This document shows, in pieces, positions 8,501 through 15,449 of a DNA stretch of 16,278 nt. This DNA comes from JBGTCY01 sp041748615. Lineage in GTDB: Bacteria; Bacteroidota; Bacteroidia; Chitinophagales; CAIOSU01. The stretch covers positions 1 through 16,278 of the forward strand of contig JBGTCY010000009.1 of NCBI GenBank assembly GCA_041748615.1, in the 5' to 3' direction. The position numbers were made by a program, and so were the translations under genes. How positions within the stretch are numbered: the stretch's first letter is position 1; each line of letters begins with the position of its first letter. Under the pieces are notes generated by a model. The model saw only the letters and a program-made list of their open reading frames with translations. It did no database searches and was not told the DNA's origin.

Positions 8501-10333
8501 CGCTTTCCGCAAATCTGCTTCAAACTGAAAAACCGGAATCGAATCGGTCATGTCAATTTTTCCTTCAAAATCAAGATCGAGATTGGCGTCACGCACTACA
8601 AGCGCTCCTTTAAAAAAGCGATTTTTCACTTCCCCGTTCACCTTCACATCATCATAGTTATGTTGTCTGAAATGAAAGCTGCTGACATCTCCGACTACTT
8701 TTGCATCTAAAGTTTGCAGTTGCAAACCTTTGCCATTGATTTTGGCGTTGAGGGATACTTCACCAAATAATTCTTCTTCTTCAAAATATTTACCAAGATG
8801 AAACCGGCTGGCGGATAAATTTCCGGAATACATCGCGGTATTATTATCCGGGTCAATCTTGAAATTGATGTCAGACCGTAAAGTACCGATTGCGGAATTG
8901 AGATTTCCGTAAGCTACAAAGTCGTTCGTAAATCCGGTAAACTCTCCGGAGAAATTCATCGCTCCCAGATGATTCAGATTCCCCGGATAAGTGAGGTGTG
9001 GATAAATATAGGAGAGATCCGTGACGGTGGTGCGGATATTGTCAATGCTGAGACTGATAAAAGTTTCTTTGAAAACCGGCAGTCCGCGGAGGCTGAGATT
9101 GCCTTGGAACCGGGTTTCTTTTCCAAGCGTGATGTCAAGATTTCTGCCGCGCAGATTATTGACGGTTCCGCGAATGGTACCGGTGAGGGAAAGCGTGTTG
9201 TGCGCGATATTATCCAACGCGTTTTTCGCAAAAAAATTAATGTCCTTCATGGCGACTTTTGATTTTTTGAAATCGCCAATCATCGTCACGCTGTTTACAA
9301 AATCATTGAAATCATTGAATCTATCATATTCAAAGGCAAGATAATCTTTGATAACACTATTGCCCGTAACCAAATGCAGATTTTCACATTCAAAACCGTC
9401 AGTGGCGACACGGGCGTCAGCCGTCATGCTTTTAATTAAAAATCCGCTTTTTTCCTTCGCGCTGAGTGATGTGATTTTTGAAAAAATCGTGTCACAAACA
9501 ATTTCCGTTTTTTCGAGTACGAGATGAATGTCGTGGACAAACAAGTCATTGAAATTTATCCCGCCCTGATGCCCGAATTTGTTTTCATTGATATTGCTGA
9601 AAGTAGAATGATTGATGATGATGTGTTCGGATGTCAAATGCCAACCCGCGTTATTGAGCATTGAAAGCGCTTTTTGCTGACCGGATATTACTTCGCGGCA
9701 TTCGGTCTCTAATAATTTTTTGTAAAGAATATCAGCACCTTCCAGCTTAAATTTTTGCAGGTACATGGTTTTTTCGCCCGAATTAATTTCCGCTTTTTTG
9801 ACAGCGAGATGGTCGAAAGCGATTTTGAATTCGGTGTTGTTGAGTTTATCTAACAAATGAAAATCAATTTTTTTAATCTCCGCTTCCGGGAGACTCATTC
9901 TGAAAGGTTTAATCTCACCTGTTGATTTTTTAGCCTGAGCATTTTTTCCGGTGAGGATTTCAAAATTGAAGAGCGAATCCCCCTCCGCGCGATGCAGGTA
10001 AACTTTTGTTTCATTTAATTCAAGACCTTTTACATATAATTTTCTGTAAAGTAAACTGCGCATCCCGATATTCACGCGCAACCGATTTACATAAAGGAGG
10101 GTATCATTGTTGAGGTCACCGATATAGACATTATTTAAAATAAGTTTGAAAGGCAGCCTGAAGTTCACGCTCTCAATTTTCGCTTCCGCGCCTGTTCTTG
10201 TTTCAATGATACCCACCGCTTTTTGTACAAGGTAAGTCTGAACGGAAGGGCGGCTCAGCAGATACAAACCGATATTTGCGATAATCAAAAAAATTATCGT
10301 GAGGATGGCGAGGATGGCGAGTTTTCTTTTCAA
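5522..10333 (-). CDS. tamB: TamB-like translocation/assembly module protein (AsmA-like/DUF490)
   Basis: This is a 1,603-residue protein with an N-terminal signal anchor (about residues 5-27, hydrophobic Ile/Leu-rich after KRK) and a very long beta-rich body with no enzymatic motif. The C-terminal TamB/DUF490 region runs from roughly residue 1,080 to 1,575, with the typical closing segment of short amphipathic strands near 1,490-1,575, then a charged Lys/Glu/Asp tail. The family spans the periplasm as a hydrophobic groove. It is implicated in outer-membrane protein assembly with TamA-type partners and in phospholipid transfer between membranes. The start is a TTG at 10331-10333: an in-frame TAA lies three codons upstream, and the signal anchor begins at once after the TTG. 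No TamA/TamL gene is in the window. Gene order tamB-tsaD divergent is, as far as I recall, common in Bacteroidota. Confidence 0.93.
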   Translation of the reverse strand: MKRKLAILAILTIIFLIIANIGLYLLSRPSVQTYLVQKAVGIIETRTGAEAKIESVNFRLPFKLILNNVYIGDLNNDTLLYVNRLRVNIGMRSLLYRKLYVKGLELNETKVYLHRAEGDSLFNFEILTGKNAQAKKSTGEIKPFRMSLPEAEIKKIDFHLLDKLNNTEFKIAFDHLAVKKAEINSGEKTMYLQKFKLEGADILYKKLLETECREVISGQQKALSMLNNAGWHLTSEHIIINHSTFSNINENKFGHQGGINFNDLFVHDIHLVLEKTEIVCDTIFSKITSLSAKEKSGFLIKSMTADARVATDGFECENLHLVTGNSVIKDYLAFEYDRFNDFNDFVNSVTMIGDFKKSKVAMKDINFFAKNALDNIAHNTLSLTGTIRGTVNNLRGRNLDITLGKETRFQGNLSLRGLPVFKETFISLSIDNIRTTVTDLSYIYPHLTYPGNLNHLGAMNFSGEFTGFTNDFVAYGNLNSAIGTLRSDINFKIDPDNNTAMYSGNLSASRFHLGKYFEEEELFGEVSLNAKINGKGLQLQTLDAKVVGDVSSFHFRQHNYDDVKVNGEVKNRFFKGALVVRDANLDLDFEGKIDMTDSIPVFQFEADLRKANLKPLNLSKVDYSISSFLQLDFAGLEPDNFMGYAGLFNTQVEKNGEHFELDTFMLKALPLGGKGKLITLRSDVLDGNIIGSFSYQTLPSSMLNAVRHYFKTGTQPLKEETEEQNFDFDFTVKDTRNLTKLIDTSFTNISRGFTKGKFNNINYLMDIEGFVDSIKYDKIQLKGITLKTQSDAQNFSLAASIDSFLHKENFITERILLDSRIKSDSISFTLKAQPDDAPNRMELNGQVFTDFKSVALQLLPSSIFLNNEEWVISDGNQIYYEKDKLMVEKLILTNDAGQLEFKTFMDAFGGNHLSVFFRDFNLHSVSRAFMPASKIKVDGKINGSATILNVLKKQVLLASMFVDSFKVNNHTLGNIILTTNFKPGAESADINMSLMGESNNIKVKGEYFMDKRKDNLNLDFDITNLHLPHVEPFIQKEISRVEGDLNGKLQFSGSLDNPLITGSLFGKKVQAKINYLNTIYSFDEGKFTFSRGLIDFGKLQLRDEERNSANATGNITYSNFKDFAIDVKVETDNFMFMNTSHASSEPFYGRLFAKGIALIRGPLKLVEFYISGKTQPNTIASVNITDSKDVAQYSFYRFINPNVKETVKQRYVTKSSGIILNIDVEVTPDATVSLILDNEGGDVIRTQAEGNLKVMLNHLGELSIIGNYRIVDGNYLFTMQNIISKRFNIEKGSNIVWNGNPDNAVLDIKAVYKLRASPHDLIEDIVTGDNELQRAKNRVPVFLYLLISGSLSNPEIRFDIKVPDADPAIRTALESKFQELNFNPNEFNRQVVGLLVLNRFLPQRTGTGEPNVASDVNNSVSEFISNQLSMYLSDWVSDFITDVQFNINYRSYRSDINGGNTGSGEPIDFQNRQELQLALTKTFYNDRILIDVGGNFDFGDIQSADSDRASNIAGDFEIQYSITPDGRLRAKGFRKGKYDMFQDRNRNKTGVGISYQREFNNVKDLFPNIRRSLDERNRRKDEKNESPGDDSTPLDKAKGTEEE

Positions 10334-10380
10334 TCGGTTTTATTAATCAATAAAATCGTGCATAAATTTACGGCTTCCTG
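10334..10380. promoter_or_regulatory. Divergent tamB/tsaD promoter region
   Basis: Only 47 bp separate the TTG of tamB and the ATG of tsaD, so both promoters must lie here or inside the opposite gene. TAAATTTA at 10363-10370 matches the Bacteroidota -7 box TAnnTTTG at 7 of 8 positions. It is self-complementary, so it reads the same on both strands. For tsaD a TTTT at 10338-10341 sits 21 bp upstream, a fair -33 element; it would give a leader of only a few nucleotides. For tamB no -33 match is seen. Confidence 0.35.
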
Positions 10381-11385
10381 ATGGACATCTACATTTTAGC
10401 AATTGAATCTTCTTGCGATGACACTTCCGCTGCTGTGCTGAAAAATGACAAAGTTCTTGCCAATCTGGTTGCAGGGCAGGAAGTACACAGTTTGCATGGC
10501 GGAATAGTGCCCGAATTGGCATCCCGCGCACACACACAGCACATTATCCCTGTGGTGGATGCTGCATTAAAACAAGCCGGAGTCGGGAAGGAGCAACTCT
10601 CCGCAATCGCATTCACGCGGGGACCCGGTCTCATCGGCTCATTGTTAGTGGGCGGCATGTTTGCCAAAGCGATGGCGCTCGCGCTTGAGATTCCATTGAT
10701 TGAAGTGAATCACATGCAGGCGCATGTGCTCGCGCATTTCATTGATGAACCCAAGCCTCAGCTTCCGTTTCTCTGCCTGACCGTTTCGGGCGGTCATACT
10801 CAAATCGTGCTGGCGCGCGGTTATCTCGACATGACTGTGATTGGGTCCACTACGGATGATGCGGCCGGTGAAGCATTTGACAAAAGCGCCAAACTGCTCG
10901 GCTTCCCTTACCCTGGCGGTCCGTTGATTGACCGCCACGCGCAACAAGGGAATCCGCACGCGTTTCATTTTCCCGAACCCAAAGTGGAAGGACTTGATTT
11001 CAGCTTCAGCGGTTTGAAAACATCCATTCTTTATTTTTTGCAGAAAAAAGAAAAGGAAAACAAGGATTTCATTGAGAAAAACCTTGATGACTTATGCGCT
11101 TCCATTCAGCATACCATTATTAAAATTTTAATCAAAAAATTAACTCTGGCAGCGAAACAACAGGGCATCTGCGAAATTGCCATTGCGGGCGGAGTTTCCG
11201 CTAATTCCGGGCTTAGAAAAGCTTTGAAGGAAGCCGGAATAAAAAACAATTGGAACACCTACATTCCGAAATTTGAATATTGCACGGACAATGCCGCGAT
11301 GATTGGGATTACCGCTTATTTTAAATATCTCAACAATGATTTCGCAAGGCATGACATTAGTCCTGTGGCGCGGTATGAGATTTAG
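10381..11385 (+). CDS. tsaD: tRNA N6-threonylcarbamoyladenosine synthase subunit TsaD
   Basis: The protein has 334 residues, the normal family length (Kae1/TsaD, ASKHA fold). It transfers threonylcarbamoyl from threonylcarbamoyl-AMP to A37 of ANN-decoding tRNAs, working in the cytoplasm with TsaB and TsaE. Key residues are present: metal ligands H111 and H115 in NHMQAH and D303 in CTDNAAM; nucleotide-binding segments SGGHT (136-140), DAAGEAFDK (160-168) and GGVSANS (270-276). The N-terminus ILAIESSCDDTSAAV is diagnostic. The start is ATG 10381, immediately before the conserved first strand. tsaB, tsaC and tsaE are not in the window. The gene faces tamB divergently and dnaB convergently, with 24 bp and no visible terminator between it and dnaB. 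Confidence 0.98.
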   Translation: MDIYILAIESSCDDTSAAVLKNDKVLANLVAGQEVHSLHGGIVPELASRAHTQHIIPVVDAALKQAGVGKEQLSAIAFTRGPGLIGSLLVGGMFAKAMALALEIPLIEVNHMQAHVLAHFIDEPKPQLPFLCLTVSGGHTQIVLARGYLDMTVIGSTTDDAAGEAFDKSAKLLGFPYPGGPLIDRHAQQGNPHAFHFPEPKVEGLDFSFSGLKTSILYFLQKKEKENKDFIEKNLDDLCASIQHTIIKILIKKLTLAAKQQGICEIAIAGGVSANSGLRKALKEAGIKNNWNTYIPKFEYCTDNAAMIGITAYFKYLNNDFARHDISPVARYEI

Positions 11386-11409
11386 AAAACTTTAGGATTT
11401 GGTCGCATC

Positions 11410-12951
11410 TCAAAACGGCACATCCTCGTCTTCATCATCCCGGATTTGGTCCATTTTCGACATACGTGTGATAGTGGAACCGGATGGCGGAAGCGATTGT
11501 CCGGAAAAATCTTTCCGTTCACTCTGCGAGAATTCGTTATCGGCAAATTTGGCGAATTTGGCGATGAACTTGACATAGACATTTTTCAATTCCCCGTTTC
11601 TGTGTTTGGCGATAATGACTTCCGCTACTCCGCGGGTGGGCTGATTGTTTTCGTCCACTTCAAGTTTGTAATATTCAGCGCGGTAAAGAAAAATGACAAG
11701 GTCGGCATCCTGTTCGATGGCGCCTGATTCGCGCAAGTCGGAAAGCTGCGGACGCTTGGTGCCACCGCGTGTTTCAACGGCACGGCTCAACTGCGACAAT
11801 GCGATGAAAGGTGTGTTCAACTCCTTGGCAATACTTTTCAGCGAGCGCGAAATCATGCTGATTTCCTGTTCGCGGTTGCCGCTTTTGCCGTCAACGGTGC
11901 CGGACATTAATTGCAGGTAGTCAACAATGAAGAGTTTCACGTCATGCTGCATTTTCAGCCTGCGGCATTTCGCGCGCAATTCAAAAATATTGATGGCGGG
12001 CGTATCGTCAATGAAGATGGGCGCTTCCGAAAGTTTGTCGGCTTTATGGGTGAGTTGTTCCCATTCGAAAGGCTGTAGGTTGCCGCGCCTGAGTTTATCG
12101 CCTTCCAATTCCGCTTCCGCGGAAATCAAACGATTCACTAATTGCACCGATGACATTTCCAAAGAAAAAATCGCGACCGCCTTTCCATAATCAACGGCAG
12201 CATTCCGGGCGATGGAAAGTACGAAAGCTGTTTTACCCATTCCCGGGCGGGCGGCTAAAATGATGAGGTCTGGTTTTTGCCAGCCGCCCGTCACCCTGTC
12301 TAAATCCGTGAAACCTGTCGGTATGCCCGTGAGTCCGTCTTCGCGGTTGCGTATCGCTTCCAATTCTTTAATCGCTTTCGTTAAAAGCGTACTCATCGGC
12401 TCGGTTTGCTTGCTGATGTTCCCTTCTACTACGGAATAAAACGCCTGTTCCGCTTTATCCATAAGGTCAAAAACATCGGTCGTGTCTTCGTAAGAATCGC
12501 GGATAATGTCGCTTGAAATACGGATTAATTCACGCTGGATAAACTTCTGAGCTACGATTCTGGCATGATGCTCGGCATTGGCGCCAGAGGCAATCCGGTC
12601 TGTTAATTCCGTAATGGCAAATGCACCCCCCGCTTCATCCAATTTGCCCAATCGTCTTAATTCGTCTGTAACTGTCAGAATATCAACAGGTTGAGACTTA
12701 TTGAACAGGTTCAAAATCGCCTGGAAAATCAACTGATGCGCGTGAACATAGAAGCTGTGAGGCTTTAAAATGTCAATAACTGTAGCTACGGCATTGGTTT
12801 CCAGCATCATAGCGCCCAGCACTGCTTCTTCGAGGTCTTTTGCTTGTGGCGGTATCTTTCCAAAAACGTAAGATGATAAATCCGTGACCGGCTCGCGTTT
12901 CCTGGAAATAACTCCCATAGATTTCTTTGCAACATCAATATTTTCAGGCAT
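11410..12951 (-). CDS. dnaB: Replicative DNA helicase DnaB
   Basis: This 513-residue hexameric helicase unwinds DNA 5' to 3' at the fork and recruits primase. An N-terminal tail of about 33 residues precedes the helical DnaB N domain (about 34-150). A linker helix lies near 180-203 and the RecA-like motor at about 205-470. Visible motifs are Walker A ARPGMGKT (234-241), catalytic Glu265 in SLEMS, Walker B FIVDYLQLM with Asp344, LSQLSR (385-390), and K449/R451 in KHRNG, the arginine-finger region. No intein interrupts it. After the motor comes a flexible tail of about 40 residues that ends in DDEDEDVPF, resembling the acidic tip of SSB (see findings). The start ATG at 12949-12951 lies about 25 nt downstream of the predicted transcription start. 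Confidence 0.98.
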   Translation of the reverse strand: MPENIDVAKKSMGVISRKREPVTDLSSYVFGKIPPQAKDLEEAVLGAMMLETNAVATVIDILKPHSFYVHAHQLIFQAILNLFNKSQPVDILTVTDELRRLGKLDEAGGAFAITELTDRIASGANAEHHARIVAQKFIQRELIRISSDIIRDSYEDTTDVFDLMDKAEQAFYSVVEGNISKQTEPMSTLLTKAIKELEAIRNREDGLTGIPTGFTDLDRVTGGWQKPDLIILAARPGMGKTAFVLSIARNAAVDYGKAVAIFSLEMSSVQLVNRLISAEAELEGDKLRRGNLQPFEWEQLTHKADKLSEAPIFIDDTPAINIFELRAKCRRLKMQHDVKLFIVDYLQLMSGTVDGKSGNREQEISMISRSLKSIAKELNTPFIALSQLSRAVETRGGTKRPQLSDLRESGAIEQDADLVIFLYRAEYYKLEVDENNQPTRGVAEVIIAKHRNGELKNVYVKFIAKFAKFADNEFSQSERKDFSGQSLPPSGSTITRMSKMDQIRDDEDEDVPF

Positions 12952-12982
12952 TTCAGAGTTTTGAGGAGTAAAAAAGGGAGGT

Positions 12983-13013
12983 TAAAGTTATAGTGAAAAC
13001 ATGGACATGCAAC
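12983..13013 (-). promoter_or_regulatory. Predicted dnaB promoter
   Basis: On the - strand GTTG (13010-13013) is followed after exactly 19 bp by TAACTTTA (12983-12990). These match the Bacteroidota -33 TTTG (3 of 4) and -7 TAnnTTTG (7 of 8). Transcription would start near 12976, giving a 5' UTR of about 25 nt. Confidence 0.5.
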
Positions 13014-13179
13014 CGCTTTTCATTAAAAAAGAAATCAAGAAAATCTCAACATTGCAGTTAACATTAGCTTAACCTTTCAAAAGCAATAAATTACAGCTAA
13101 AATTTTACTTACCACTTGTAAATTGTCCACAATAAGAGGGAAGTGTTTAAAAGGACCCTTTAAATTGTTGATAAGTAGA

Positions 13180-13211
13180 AATCTGTGTGAATTATCCGTG
13201 ATTATCGGTGG
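13180..13211 (+). repeat. Decamer-phased AATCTGTG-type repeat array
   Basis: Three consecutive units of 10-11 bp are visible: AATCTGTGTG, AATTATCCGTG, ATTATCGGTGG. The last two share ATTATCCGTG/ATTATCGGTG (9 of 10). The first contains the same AATCTGTG octamer as the tandem at 5198-5213 (opposite orientation). Confidence 0.5.
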
Positions 13212-13273
13212 AAAAATAACGCGCTGATGTAGAAAAATCAATCATGTTTTTTTACGAAAAAGATGGCAAGACC

Positions 13274-14491
13274 TCACCCGAACGCGTTAATTCCCGTAAT
13301 GTCATTACCCGTAATCAGCAGGTGTATATCATGGGTACCTTCGTAGGTTATCACAGATTCAAGATTCATCATGTGACGCATAATCGGATATTCTCCGGAG
13401 ATTCCCATACCGCCTAAAATCTGACGGGATTCACGAGCGATATTCAGCGCCATTTCCACGTTGTTACGTTTCGCCATGGAAATTTGACCCGGAGTAGCTT
13501 TACCTTCATTTTTCAAAACTCCAAGCCGCCATGCCATTAGTTGAGCTTTGGTGATTTCCGTAATCATTTCGGCTAATTTTTTCTGCGTCAATTGAAATGC
13601 GGCAAGCGGCTTATCAAACTGGATTCTTTCCAATGAATAGCGCAGCGCGGTGTCATAACAATCAAGGGCAGCGCCAATTGCTCCCCAGGAAATACCGTAG
13701 CGGGCTGAAGATAGACAAGACAGCGGACCTCTCAATCCTTTCACTTCGGGAAAAATATTTTCTTCCGGAATGATGACATTATCAAATACTAACTCGCCCG
13801 TTGCGGAAGCGCGCAATGACCATTTGTGATGGATTTCAGGCGTTGAAAATCCCTCCATGCCCCGCTCCACAACTAATCCCCGGATATCACCGGCATCATC
13901 TTTCGCCCACACCACGGCAATATCTGCGAAGGGCGCGTTTGAAATCCACATCTTCGCACCGTTGAGCAAATAATGATTGCCGTTTTTTTTGAGCGTAGCT
14001 TCCATGCCTCCCGGATTGGAGCCGTGATTGGGTTCAGTGAGTCCGAAACAGCCCATCATTTCACCTTTGGCGAGTTTGGGCAGATATTTTTTTCGCTGCG
14101 CTTCGGAGCCGAATTTGTAAATGGGAAACATCACCAGCGAACCCTGCACGGATGCGGTGGAACGAATGCCGGAATCTCCGCGCTCCAATTCCTGCATGAT
14201 GATGCCGTAGGAAATTTCATCCATGCCGCCTCCGCCATATTCCTGCGGAATGGTGGGACCGAACGCTCCGATATCCGCAAGACCTTTAATGAGTTGGCTT
14301 GGAAATTCAGCGCTCTGTGCGTATTCGTCAATAATCGGTGAGATTTCTTTTTTTACAAACGCCCGTACACTTTCACGCACAAGCTTGTGAGTATCCGTGA
14401 GCAATTCGTCAATATTGAAATAATCATGATATTGATAGTTGTCGGTTTTTGTCTGCCTGGTGTTTTTTTTTGCAGCGGATGAATGAGTCAT
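13274..14491 (-). CDS. Acyl-CoA dehydrogenase, glutaryl-CoA dehydrogenase type
   Basis: A 405-residue flavoprotein with the full acyl-CoA dehydrogenase fold. FAD/substrate motifs are FGLTEPNHGS (149-158) and WISNAP (182-187); the catalytic base is Glu394 in TYEGTHDIH (392-400). Several residues match human glutaryl-CoA dehydrogenase by position: ELERGDSGIRS (101-111) contains the equivalents of Glu87, Arg94 and Ser95, which hold the gamma-carboxylate (here E103, R110, S111), and Tyr393-Glu394 match Tyr369-Glu370. The expected reaction is oxidation and decarboxylation of glutaryl-CoA to crotonyl-CoA, with electrons passed to ETF, in lysine, tryptophan or glutarate breakdown. Ser184 replaces Thr170 of the human enzyme, a conservative change. 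The first 24 residues are a variable polar tail. No pathway partner genes are nearby. A broader-specificity acyl-CoA dehydrogenase is the alternative. Confidence 0.9.
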   Translation of the reverse strand: MTHSSAAKKNTRQTKTDNYQYHDYFNIDELLTDTHKLVRESVRAFVKKEISPIIDEYAQSAEFPSQLIKGLADIGAFGPTIPQEYGGGGMDEISYGIIMQELERGDSGIRSTASVQGSLVMFPIYKFGSEAQRKKYLPKLAKGEMMGCFGLTEPNHGSNPGGMEATLKKNGNHYLLNGAKMWISNAPFADIAVVWAKDDAGDIRGLVVERGMEGFSTPEIHHKWSLRASATGELVFDNVIIPEENIFPEVKGLRGPLSCLSSARYGISWGAIGAALDCYDTALRYSLERIQFDKPLAAFQLTQKKLAEMITEITKAQLMAWRLGVLKNEGKATPGQISMAKRNNVEMALNIARESRQILGGMGISGEYPIMRHMMNLESVITYEGTHDIHLLITGNDITGINAFG

Positions 14492-14514
14492 GATTGGTTT
14501 TTGCCAAATTTAAC

Positions 14515-14522
14515 AAAGGACA
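14515..14522 (-). promoter_or_regulatory. -7 promoter element of the dehydrogenase gene
   Basis: TAAATTTG on the - strand is a perfect match to the Bacteroidota -7 box TAnnTTTG and would place the start site about 17 nt before the ATG at 14491. No TTTG lies at the usual 19-21 bp upstream, so the call rests on the -7 element alone. Confidence 0.45.
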
Positions 14523-14696
14523 TTGATTATTGTTGGATTCATCCCTGGCGCAAGCATAGGAGTAATGGGAAGGTTGTCGTGTTTTTAATACTATAGTCCA
14601 TTGTCCATACTTAATCTCTGCTAAATTGGATGGTGGATGAGAAAGCTATCATGTTGAGGGAATCGAATCATAGCGTGGGGGGGTACCCAGCCTGAT

Positions 14697-14735
14697 AGTC
14701 TAAGGTCTAATTTTCTGAAATCTGAATGTCTAAAG
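14697..14735 (+). repeat. TCTRA array with 7-8 bp period
   Basis: TCTAA/TCTGA starts at 14699, 14706, 14714, 14721 and 14729, giving steps of 7, 8, 7 and 8 bp over five units. GTCTAA itself occurs three times (14698, 14705, 14728). This is a degenerate heptamer/octamer tandem repeat. Confidence 0.55.
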
Positions 14736-14794
14736 TAAGTTATGCAGCCGTGAAGAATGCATGCCTTGTAGGATGCAATTTTTTAAAACCGCTT

Positions 14795-15373
14795 TTAACT
14801 CTGTTTTACTTTTTGAGGATTCTCCATGGCAGTGGAAGCAAAGATTACCGCTTTTTCTTCTTGCCAGATTTTACGCATGTTTTCTTTCAGTCTTTTTTCA
14901 AAGAGATTGAATCCCGGCTGGGATGAATCCACGGAAAGAAAATCACGATCGGAAAAGTAGAGGTCAATGGTGGTGACTTTGATGTAATCATTCAGCGGGT
15001 CCTGATGTGTTTCCACCCTGATAACATCTTTCCAGGCTATCACAAGACTTTTGCCTTCTTTGGTGATGATGGTGAAACCATTGTGTGTGTATTCGAAAAC
15101 TCCTTCATCATTATAATAGGTCAGATTATTTTTTTTCCACGTTTTCAAATCTATTATTTTTTCAATTTTCGTAGAATTTAATAGCAGGAATAACGCCACG
15201 ACAGATACCGTCACCCCGGTGATGATAAGCTGATAAAACAAATTGCTATCAGCATCCACCCTGAAAGAAAGAAAAATCAAGCTTGATGACAACACCAATA
15301 GCAGGATATAAGAGAGATAGAGAGGGAGGGGACCCCTATATGTAAATTTGGTTTTCACGGTTTCGCTGTTCAC
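14795..15373 (-). CDS. Two-TM membrane protein with YcxB-like C-terminal region
   Basis: The protein has 192 residues. Two membrane segments (about 17-37 and 45-66) with a short loop are followed by a soluble region of about 100 residues (84-170). This region has the strand pattern and the WKDV (114-117) then D-x-Y-x-F-x-x-R pattern of YcxB-like C-terminal domains. That domain family has no established biochemical function. The start is GTG 15371-15373: the frame closes at a TAA seven codons further upstream and no ATG lies between. A perfect 7-7 palindrome overlaps this start. The gene begins 76 bp after clpP on the same strand with no good promoter of its own, so co-transcription with clpP is likely. 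The domain assignment is by eye and tentative. Confidence 0.6.
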   Translation of the reverse strand: MNSETVKTKFTYRGPLPLYLSYILLLVLSSSLIFLSFRVDADSNLFYQLIITGVTVSVVALFLLLNSTKIEKIIDLKTWKKNNLTYYNDEGVFEYTHNGFTIITKEGKSLVIAWKDVIRVETHQDPLNDYIKVTTIDLYFSDRDFLSVDSSQPGFNLFEKRLKENMRKIWQEEKAVIFASTAMENPQKVKQS

Positions 15374-15387
15374 AATAACGGTTATTG
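15373..15387. repeat. Palindrome overlapping the start codon of the YcxB-like gene
   Basis: CAATAAC-G-GTTATTG is a perfect 7-bp inverted repeat around a single central base. Its left end is the last base of the GTG start triplet at 15371-15373. It could be an operator for a dimeric regulator or a small hairpin over the ribosome-binding region. Confidence 0.4.
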
Positions 15388-15449
15388 GGAATGGTTAATA
15401 TGCTGTAAATACAACCGCTAATGTACGAAATTTCCGGAAATAAAATAGA

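Larger units (their letters stand above)
12952..13273. other. Intergenic region dnaB / acyl-CoA dehydrogenase
   Basis: This 322-bp AT-rich gap holds the dnaB promoter and the AATCTGTG-type repeat at 13180-13211. It also has one near-consensus DnaA box, TTGTCCACA, at 13123-13131 (8 of 9). I see no gene and no convincing terminator for the dehydrogenase gene. Confidence 0.6.
14492..14794. other. Intergenic region with heptamer-type repeats, no gene
   Basis: This 303-bp gap holds the -7 element of the dehydrogenase gene and two patches of heptamer-spaced repeats (14593-14606 and 14697-14735). It also has a G7 run joined to the palindrome GGGTACCC (14677-14688). A bulged hairpin TGCAT-G-CC/GGATGCA lies at 14758-14777, downstream of the YcxB-like gene. 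The hairpin's T-run lies on the + side, so it is at best a weak terminator for the - strand transcript. No ORF with coding character is visible. Confidence 0.55.

Noticed and set aside
13123..13210. Possible oriC beside dnaB: TTGTCCACA plus TTATCCGTG and TTATCGGTG in AT-rich DNA.
   Set aside because: Only one box is within one mismatch of the DnaA consensus. The other two fit the intergenic repeat better, and TTGTCCACA also occurs inside clpP coding sequence.
14758..14784. Hairpin followed by a T-run on the + strand, resembling a terminator.
   Set aside because: There is no + strand gene upstream. On the - strand, where it would serve clpP and the YcxB-like gene, it lacks a U-run and the stem has a bulge.
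15430..15441. Perfect palindrome ATTTCCGGAAAT just after the clpP stop codon.
   Set aside because: It has no loop and no U-run, so it is not a terminator. It may be a chance or a restriction-like site, with nothing to support a role.
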